A stretch of 11,874 nucleotides of DNA from a bacterium (GTDB lineage: Bacteria; Zixibacteria; MSB-5A5; GN15; FEB-12), in the NCBI GenBank assembly GCA_030640905.1, contig DAOWIM010000318.1, forward strand, positions 1 to 11,874, written 5' to 3'. A program made the position numbers and the translations under genes. Positions 6,873 to 11,874 of this stretch are shown here, piece by piece (within the stretch, counting starts at the first letter, position 1; every line of letters begins with the position of its first letter). The notes beneath the pieces are model-generated. The model searched no databases. It worked only from the letters and a program-made list of their open reading frames with translations, and was not told the DNA's origin.

Positions 6873-6902
6873 TTGACAATGCGTCAATCTATTTAGTACT
6901 AT
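6873..6902 (+). promoter_or_regulatory. Sigma-70-like promoter of the hydrolase / aldo-keto reductase transcript
   Basis: A perfect -35, TTGACA (6873-6878), is followed after 18 bases by TACTAT (6897-6902), a four-of-six -10. Transcription would start near 6909, giving a leader of about 46 bases to the ATG at 6955. The -35 is embedded in an inverted repeat TTGAC-N5-GTCAA (6873-6887), so a bound protein here could block or assist polymerase. An overlapping TATACT (6900-6905) is closer to consensus, but its 21-base spacing is too long. Confidence 0.55.
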
Positions 6903-6954
6903 ACTAACGGAGAGCGCAGAGTTTCAGGATTATCTAATTATGAGGGTACAGACC

Positions 6955-8499
6955 ATGAGAGAAAACCGGAGATGGTTTATCGCGGCGGCGGTGGGGTTGC
7001 TGCTGGCGTTGAGCATACCGACATATTTGTTGGCTGAGACACCGGAGTTGTGGGGCAATCTCAAACCGGGTCCCTACGCGACCGGCTTCACAACTATTGA
7101 AACCTATGACTATTCCCGAGTGTTCAGAGCCAAGCACAATTATTTTGGCGAATTGCAGGAGGGAGAGAGGGCTCGTCAGGTACAGGTCTGCGTATGGTAT
7201 CCGGCGGAGAAATCCGAGGATGCGGTTACGATGGTTTACTCGGAGTACAATTTCCCCAGTCCTGCCGATGGTGCGTTTAGTCCATTCGTGGGGCAGTTGG
7301 CTAATCGGGAGGTTCAGTTCCTTTACGGTCTGTTTCGCGGCGCCGGCGCTTTTGTTCAGGATCTGCTTAACTCTGAGATGGCCGCGGTGCGGGATGCTCC
7401 CCACACCGATGGCACCTTCCCGTTCATTCTCTATCTTCCCGGTGGAACGCATCACTATTCCGACAACGCTATCCTCTGTGAATATCTGGCCAGTTACGGT
7501 TATATTGTAGCCGCCACCCACCATTTTGGCGACAAAGATATCCAGGCCACCACCGATCTGAACGGTCTTGCCAATGTTCTTCGCGACGGTGAGTTTACGT
7601 TCGGATTGATGCATGACTTTCCGGGCGTTGATCGGGATAATGTGGGTGTGATGGGATACAGCTTTGGTGGATTGGCATCGGTACTGTTCCAGATGCGCAA
7701 TTCCGACGTGGATGCAATCGTCAGTCTCGACGGTGGTATAACCAACGGTAACTACAACGATCTGATCCGGCAGGCTCCGGGATACAACCCACAGTTGGTG
7801 CAGGCGTCGATGCTGTTGATGTATGTAATGGACGAGTCAACCAGCATGACGATGGTTGATTCAATGGTGTACGCATCTCGCTACTACCTCCCCATAGACG
7901 GCTACACTCATGCCGATTTCACGCAGAACTACTTTATTTCGGGATGGATCGCCGACACGACTGGTCCATCCTTTGAGGTCAGGCAGGAGCACTATGGCAA
8001 CATATGTCGTCAGGCACTCAGCTTTTTCAACCTGAGTCTCAAAGGTGATGAATCGGCAAAGGAAGCACTTGCCGGTGCAAGTTTCGCGGCGGCATTGACC
8101 CCGCCACCCTCGGCAGCCGAGTTTATCGGCATGATCAGAGCGGGACAGATTGATACGGCTGCGGCTATCTATGAACAGCTCAGGAAAGACAATCCGGCGC
8201 TGACGTTATTTAATGAAGCTACTTTCAACGCCCTCGGCTATCAGCTATTAGGGGCAGGCCGAGCGGCCCAATCAGTCATCGTTTTCCGTATGAATGCCGA
8301 GACGTATCCAAATTCGGCCAACGTCTGGGACAGCTACGCCGATGGTTGTATGGGAACCGGGGATACTGCAACTGCTATCACATGCTACCAAAATCTGCTG
8401 GAAGCGTTACCCGGTGATAGCGCTCTGGGCGATGCCCTAAGAGAAACGTTGCGCACCAATGCCGAGCAGGGATTGCAGAATCTTGGAGCGAATGACTAG
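6955..8499 (+). CDS. Exported alpha/beta hydrolase (PAF-acetylhydrolase/dienelactone hydrolase-like) with TPR tail
   Basis: The 514-residue product has a signal peptide (MRENRRWF, a hydrophobic stretch, then YLLA before ETPELW), so it is likely periplasmic or secreted. The hydrolase domain shows a substrate-pocket strand L-Y-L-P-G-G-T-H-H (oxyanion region), the nucleophile elbow GYSFGG (Ser236) and a late T-H-A-D-F (His319) typical of the PAF-acetylhydrolase II group; the acidic triad member is probably the Asp of SLDGG or VMDES. The last 125 or so residues form TPR-like helices (F-N-A-L-G-Y-Q-L-L, Y-P-N-S-A-N-V-W-D-S-Y-A-D), a tail often attached to envelope hydrolases. It should hydrolyse an ester; the substrate is unknown. 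ATG 6955 is chosen because GAGGG lies 8 bases upstream; the ATG at 6940 overlaps that site. The next gene starts 38 bases downstream, so both probably share one transcript. Confidence 0.85.
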   Translation: MRENRRWFIAAAVGLLLALSIPTYLLAETPELWGNLKPGPYATGFTTIETYDYSRVFRAKHNYFGELQEGERARQVQVCVWYPAEKSEDAVTMVYSEYNFPSPADGAFSPFVGQLANREVQFLYGLFRGAGAFVQDLLNSEMAAVRDAPHTDGTFPFILYLPGGTHHYSDNAILCEYLASYGYIVAATHHFGDKDIQATTDLNGLANVLRDGEFTFGLMHDFPGVDRDNVGVMGYSFGGLASVLFQMRNSDVDAIVSLDGGITNGNYNDLIRQAPGYNPQLVQASMLLMYVMDESTSMTMVDSMVYASRYYLPIDGYTHADFTQNYFISGWIADTTGPSFEVRQEHYGNICRQALSFFNLSLKGDESAKEALAGASFAAALTPPPSAAEFIGMIRAGQIDTAAAIYEQLRKDNPALTLFNEATFNALGYQLLGAGRAAQSVIVFRMNAETYPNSANVWDSYADGCMGTGDTATAITCYQNLLEALPGDSALGDALRETLRTNAEQGLQNLGAND

Positions 8500-8537
8500 A
8501 GAATTCAATCGAAGAGATAAAACATAGCGAGGATGTC

Positions 8538-9761
8538 ATGCAAAAAAACGACCATGATTTGACGCGGCGGGGTTTTCTCGCCACCGCTGCCTCGGGATTG
8601 GTAACGGCGGGACTGGCCGGGTTGACCCCTGCTCAGGCGTTAGCACAGGAGGCAGCCCAGACTGCGACTCCAAAGAAAGATGTTACCTTTCGAACGCTTG
8701 GGCGAACCGGTATCAAAGTACCGATTGTCAGCATAGGTGCGATGAATGCCGACAACCCGGAACTCATGCAGGCGGCCTACGAAATGGGTATCCGTCATTT
8801 TGATACGGCCGCCGTTTATCAGTTTGGACGAAATGAACAGATGGTGGGGCGGGTCGTCAAGCAGATGGGGATTCGGGACAAAGTTATCATTGGTACCAAA
8901 ATCCACACAACCGAACAGCGGCGCGGCCTCACTCCGGAACAGCACAAAACACGGATGCTCAAAACTCTCAACGGCTGCCTCAAACGACTCAAGACAGATT
9001 ACGTTGACATTCTTTCTATACATGATGTTGGCGATGCTGCGGTGGTGGCCGATGAAGCGATTATCGAGACGATGAAGGAGATCGTCAAGAGTGGAAAAGC
9101 TCGTTTCACAGGGATCGCCACTCATTCCAATATGGCCACCGTGATCAACGCTGTCACTAAGGGTGGTTTCTATGACACGGTTTTGACCTCTTTCAATTTC
9201 ACGATGGCCGATGATACCGATCTGATGAAAGCGATTGCTGATGCTGCCGCCGCTGGTGTAGGCATTCTGGCGATGAAAACTCAGGCTGGAGGAGCGCAAC
9301 TACCCAATCCTGCCTCTCGCGAAACTTACTCAGCTTCGGTGAGAAATCTCGCCGCGCTTAAGTGGGTTATGCGCAATGAAAATGTCCACACTTCGATTCC
9401 GGGTTGTGCCAGTCTGGAGCAAGTTGAGGAAGATTTCTCGGTAGCTTCAAACTTCGAATACACCGAGGAGGAAAGTAAATTCCTCGCCGACAACAGCATC
9501 AAGCTCTCACTCGGATTCTGTCGCCAGTGTCGTAGATGTCTGGCCAGTTGCCCCGGTGGAGCCGATATTCCGACCCTGATGCGGACCCACATGTATGCCG
9601 CTCAGTACAGTAATTTCCATCAGGCGCGCTACACGCTTGACAATATCCCGAGCGGCCAGAACCTGTCGGCCTGTACCTCCTGCAGCGAATGTGTGGCTCA
9701 GTGTGTGCGGGCGGTTGATATTCCCAAGAAGATTGCAGAGCTGAAACTGATCTACGCTTGA
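8538..9761 (+). CDS. Tat-exported aldo/keto reductase with C-terminal ferredoxin-like domain
   Basis: This 407-residue protein begins with a Tat signal, TRRGFL (9-14), and a hydrophobic stretch ending in AQALAQE, so it should be folded with its cofactors before export. Residues about 48-320 are an aldo/keto reductase barrel with the catalytic tetrad Asp89 (FDTA), Tyr94, Lys121 and His162. The C-terminal 80 residues carry two cysteine motifs, C328-x2-C331-x2-C334-x3-C338-P and C379-x2-C382-x2-C385-x3-C389, which fit two [4Fe-4S] clusters; the second lacks the usual Pro after the last Cys. Fe-S-containing relatives of this family are widespread in anaerobes and are annotated only as oxidoreductases; the substrate is unknown. 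GAGG lies 5 bases before the ATG. The gene is the second of a probable two-gene transcript and ends just before a hairpin terminator. Confidence 0.92.
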   Translation: MQKNDHDLTRRGFLATAASGLVTAGLAGLTPAQALAQEAAQTATPKKDVTFRTLGRTGIKVPIVSIGAMNADNPELMQAAYEMGIRHFDTAAVYQFGRNEQMVGRVVKQMGIRDKVIIGTKIHTTEQRRGLTPEQHKTRMLKTLNGCLKRLKTDYVDILSIHDVGDAAVVADEAIIETMKEIVKSGKARFTGIATHSNMATVINAVTKGGFYDTVLTSFNFTMADDTDLMKAIADAAAAGVGILAMKTQAGGAQLPNPASRETYSASVRNLAALKWVMRNENVHTSIPGCASLEQVEEDFSVASNFEYTEEESKFLADNSIKLSLGFCRQCRRCLASCPGGADIPTLMRTHMYAAQYSNFHQARYTLDNIPSGQNLSACTSCSECVAQCVRAVDIPKKIAELKLIYA

Positions 9762-9779
9762 GTCTGATGTTAACAACTT

Positions 9780-9810
9780 ACGCCCGGCATCCGCATTGGA
9801 TACCGGGCGT
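9780..9810 (+). terminator. Rho-independent terminator after the aldo/keto reductase
   Basis: ACGCCCGGCATCC (9780-9792) pairs with GGATACCGGGCGT (9798-9810) at 12 of 13 positions, the remaining pair being a non-Watson-Crick A-C, around the loop GCATT. On the plus strand it is followed by TTCTATTT. The minus-strand side lacks a proper T-run, so it may stop the converging DUF6599 transcript only weakly. Confidence 0.75.
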
Positions 9811-9836
9811 TTCTATTTGCGTATGGATAGATATAT

Positions 9837-10733
9837 TTACGGTAGTGTCTGTAACCACTGCGCCAGCAATTTGTTCATCGGGTCTTTGTAGCCGACAATT
9901 CCTACCAGTCGCCCTTTGGTTAAACCACATACGATCTGTCCGTAAAACGAACTTTCAAAACTGAGCGAAGCGCCTTCGCTAAACGGCAAGTCCCCGGAGC
10001 CTTCGGTCGGGTTCAATTCCTGAGCCGCGCCCCAGGCAACAATCTTGGAGCCCGATGCGTCGTCGGTAAGGAACAGGGTAGCCGTATCGTCACCGAAAGC
10101 GTATTGTCGGCTGTACACCCAACTGAGAAATTGCCGACTCATAAACGCCTCAGCATAGACTTTTTCCGAATTGGCTACGGCGTTCTCTTTTGGAAACAGG
10201 TCAAAGGTTTGCGGTTTTGACGAAGTCCCCGGCACCAACTTTTCTATGGCCGGTCCAATGGTGCGAATAGTCGAAGATGTGGCCTCCGATTCATCGTAGC
10301 CTGTCAGCCTGACCAGATACTGCCCCTTGACAAAATCAAGCGTTGACTCCGTGGCAAAACCCTCAACGCCCAGCGATACCATCTCCGGCTCCCATGGTCG
10401 CAGGGTAGCCATCAGACCGTATGCTCCGTCGGCGGCAGCGAACTTGAAAATATCCAGCACGATCTCCGTCTCGCCGTGTTTGTAATAAGCGGTGGCAACA
10501 TCGACGAAATCATACAGGTGATAGACCTCCGCCCCGCCGTTGATATGTTCGTACAACTTTTCGCCTTCAAAAAGGCGAACGTCGGATGACCGAACAATTT
10601 CCAGCGACTCAAATCGCTCCGGGAGCAGATCGGCGGTTGTCTGTGTTGTTGCTGGTTTTTCACTGCCACCGCACGCGACGATGACACTCAGGGCGACAGC
10701 AATGATGCTCACTATGTACCAACGCTTACCCAT
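9837..10733 (-). CDS. DUF6599-like lipoprotein
   Basis: The 298-residue product starts MGKRWYIVSI and has the lipobox IVAC (Cys21) followed by Gly-Gly, suggesting an outer-membrane-directed lipoprotein. The mature part contains L-Y-E-H-I-N-G-G-A-E-V-Y-H-L-Y (about 61-75), A-Y-G-L-M-A-T (about 104-110) and G-Q-Y-L-V-R-L-T (about 137-144), a pattern I recognise from DUF6599 proteins; no catalytic motif is evident. The family has no established function. ATG 10733 is chosen because GGAGG lies 6 bases upstream; the TTG at 10754, seven codons further out, has no comparable site. It is divergently placed from nothing nearby and appears to be transcribed alone from the promoter at 10796-10824, converging on the aldo/keto reductase. 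Confidence 0.75.
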   Translation of the reverse strand: MGKRWYIVSIIAVALSVIVACGGSEKPATTQTTADLLPERFESLEIVRSSDVRLFEGEKLYEHINGGAEVYHLYDFVDVATAYYKHGETEIVLDIFKFAAADGAYGLMATLRPWEPEMVSLGVEGFATESTLDFVKGQYLVRLTGYDESEATSSTIRTIGPAIEKLVPGTSSKPQTFDLFPKENAVANSEKVYAEAFMSRQFLSWVYSRQYAFGDDTATLFLTDDASGSKIVAWGAAQELNPTEGSGDLPFSEGASLSFESSFYGQIVCGLTKGRLVGIVGYKDPMNKLLAQWLQTLP

Positions 10734-10795
10734 TTCATTCCTCCAATATTCCAAGGCGGCGATTAACTCGCGCCTGTTTCCAATTCTTTCGACTA

Positions 10796-10824
10796 ACGAT
10801 AAACGGAACTGACAGTACTTTCAA
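10796..10824 (-). promoter_or_regulatory. Sigma-70-like promoter of the DUF6599-like gene
   Basis: On the minus strand TTGAAA (10824-10819) is followed after exactly 17 bases by TATCGT (10801-10796): five of six and four of six matches to consensus. Transcription would begin near 10789, giving a leader of about 55 bases before the ATG at 10733. Confidence 0.5.
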
Positions 10825-10857
10825 CCAATTAATAATCATCTATCATTGGGGAATTGA

Positions 10858-10872
10858 ACAGGCGAAGCCTGT
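10858..10872. repeat. Small perfect hairpin downstream of the aminotransferase gene
   Basis: ACAGGC (10858-10863) and GCCTGT (10867-10872) pair perfectly around a three-base loop. On the minus strand it lies about 43 bases after the aminotransferase stop codon, but only TTCAATTCC follows, so it is a poor intrinsic terminator. It may be part of the same element as the blocks at 10890-10920. Confidence 0.45.
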
Positions 10873-10889
10873 CTTAAGTGGGTCGGCCG

Positions 10890-10920
10890 TCATAGCACCG
10901 CTATGAGGAGTTTTTCAACA
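10890..10920 (-). repeat. Copy 2 of the element starting TGTTGAAAAA
   Basis: Read on the minus strand, TGTTGAAAAA (10920-10911) is followed by TGCTATGA (10897-10890), the same blocks as at 6248-6272. CATAGC (10891-10896) and GCTATG (10900-10905) also form a hairpin here. The adjoining 15 bases at 10882-10896 match 6363-6377 at 14 positions. The aminotransferase stop codon (TGA, 10917-10915) is part of the TGTTGAAAAA block. Confidence 0.45.
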
Positions 10921-11874
10921 GTCTTTTAGAGCAGCAACCACCCGTTCCTGATCGGCCGGTGTTATGCCATAGTACAACGGCAGCGCGAGTGACAACCGAT
11001 CAGCCATCAACGACGCAGGGAAATCGTCGGCCTTGAAACAGTATCGGTCACGATAATATGCCAGCGTGTGAACGGCGTGAGTGCCCTGCCGGGTGGCGAT
11101 ACCGGCGCGTTCCAGTCGATCCATCAAATCGTTACGATGACACGCAAGTTTTTCTACCGCTGCGGTGTCGATAGATTGACCGCTGAGCGCTTCATCGGGG
11201 CGATAAAGGCAAACGTAACTCTGATAGGCGTGGATGTGCCCCTCCGGTACAACCGGCGCCTTGATGTGCGGGATTGATTCGAGAAGCCTATCATATACTG
11301 CCGCCGCCTCTCTTCGTGTCGCCAAAAACTGAGGCAATTTTTTCATCTGTTCGATTCCGATTGCCGCCTGTATGTCGGTCATCCGATAATTGTAGCCCAA
11401 CTGCTTGAAATCGGGCAGACGGGAACCGCCGGTGCCGGTATGACGATCATGACCGGAAACCGAAGCGGCATGATTTCGCAGAGTGCGGACCGAGTCAGCG
11501 ACACGGGAGTCATCGGTGGTAACCATCCCGCCTTCGCCGGTGCAGATCACCTTGCGCGGATGAAAACTGAAACAGGCCATCTCGGCCTCACGACCGGCCG
11601 AGATTCCGTGATGCGAAGCTCCCAAACCGCAGGCAGCATCTTCGATTATTTTCCAGCCATACTGCCCGGCCAGAGCTTTGATCTCGCCCATCGGAGCACA
11701 CCGGCCAAAAAGCGAAACCGGCATGATCGCTTTCATATTAGACCGCTCGTCGGAATTCAGATTGTCCAGAGCAGTCGTAACGCTATCTGGGTCAATATTG
11801 AATGTGACCGGATTGATATCTACCAACACCGGCCGTGCCCCGATATATTCGATCGCATTGGCCGTCGCCACAAA
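10915..11874 (-). CDS. DegT/DnrJ/EryC1/StrS sugar aminotransferase (N-terminus beyond window)
   Basis: The visible 319 or so residues read in from the window edge as FVATANAIEY, a conserved internal stretch, so the apparent start at 11871 (GTG) is an internal Val and about 50 N-terminal residues are missing. The PLP-binding motifs are present: I-I-E-D-A-A (the Asp that contacts the pyridine nitrogen) and S-F-H-P-R-K-V-I-C-T-G-E-G-G, with the Schiff-base Lys encoded at 11553-11551. Further family blocks are L-G-Y-N-Y-R-M-T-D-I-Q-A-A-I-G and the C-terminal L-P-L-Y-Y-G-I-T. Members transfer an amino group to a nucleotide-linked keto-sugar for surface polysaccharide or secondary metabolite synthesis; the sugar cannot be told from this part. 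The last codons, GAC TGT TGA, run into the TGTTGAAAAA block. Confidence 0.92.
   Translation of the reverse strand, partial: FVATANAIEYIGARPVLVDINPVTFNIDPDSVTTALDNLNSDERSNMKAIMPVSLFGRCAPMGEIKALAGQYGWKIIEDAACGLGASHHGISAGREAEMACFSFHPRKVICTGEGGMVTTDDSRVADSVRTLRNHAASVSGHDRHTGTGGSRLPDFKQLGYNYRMTDIQAAIGIEQMKKLPQFLATRREAAAVYDRLLESIPHIKAPVVPEGHIHAYQSYVCLYRPDEALSGQSIDTAAVEKLACHRNDLMDRLERAGIATRQGTHAVHTLAYYRDRYCFKADDFPASLMADRLSLALPLYYGITPADQERVVAALKDC

Noticed and set aside
6934..7614. 226-residue minus-strand open frame
   Set aside because: It covers the signal peptide and first domain of the hydrolase in antisense; no domain, no supporting start site.
8640..9299. 219-residue minus-strand open frame
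   Set aside because: It is antisense to the aldo/keto reductase catalytic domain and rich in His, Ser and Arg, as expected from a complementary reading of a real gene.

Overview
The window looks like an ordinary stretch of a chromosome from a Gram-negative-type bacterium with roughly balanced base composition. Two predicted lipoproteins with outer-membrane-type lipoboxes, one Tat-exported enzyme and one Sec-exported hydrolase point to a diderm envelope. The mix of a GldA / fused GldF-GldG / DUF4340 operon, DUF6599 and DUF1893 proteins, and a Tat-exported aldo/keto reductase with a ferredoxin-like tail suggests an uncultured lineage of the FCB or Zixibacteria type. That placement is inference from gene content and is weak. 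I see no phage, plasmid, CRISPR, rRNA or tRNA.

Layout: (1) 58-4903, minus strand: a tightly packed three-gene operon (ATPase, fused permease/GldG-like protein, DUF4340 protein) ending in a strong symmetrical terminator at 58-89. (2) 5177-6253, plus strand: a lipoprotein metallophosphoesterase. (3) 6248-6373: a compact palindromic, REP/BIME-like element between convergent genes; its two edges contain the stop codons of both neighbours. (4) 6371-6742, minus: a small DUF1893 protein. (5) 6955-9761, plus: a likely two-gene transcript encoding an exported alpha/beta hydrolase with a TPR tail and a Tat-exported aldo/keto reductase with two Fe-S cluster motifs, closed by a hairpin terminator at 9780-9810. 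(6) 9837-10733, minus: a DUF6599-like lipoprotein. (7) 10915-11874, minus: the C-terminal 320 residues of a DegT/DnrJ/EryC1/StrS sugar aminotransferase, cut off by the window edge.

The three genes of the first operon should form one membrane complex: the ATPase powers the permease half of the fusion, while the GldG-like half and the DUF4340 protein contribute large extracytoplasmic domains. Its substrate or mechanical role cannot be read from sequence. The other genes are mostly envelope or periplasmic proteins with no obvious shared pathway. The least explained part is the pair of related non-coding elements at about 6250-6375 and 10858-10920, which share short sequence blocks and overlap the 3' ends of unrelated genes. 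I did not find a convincing new multi-gene system.
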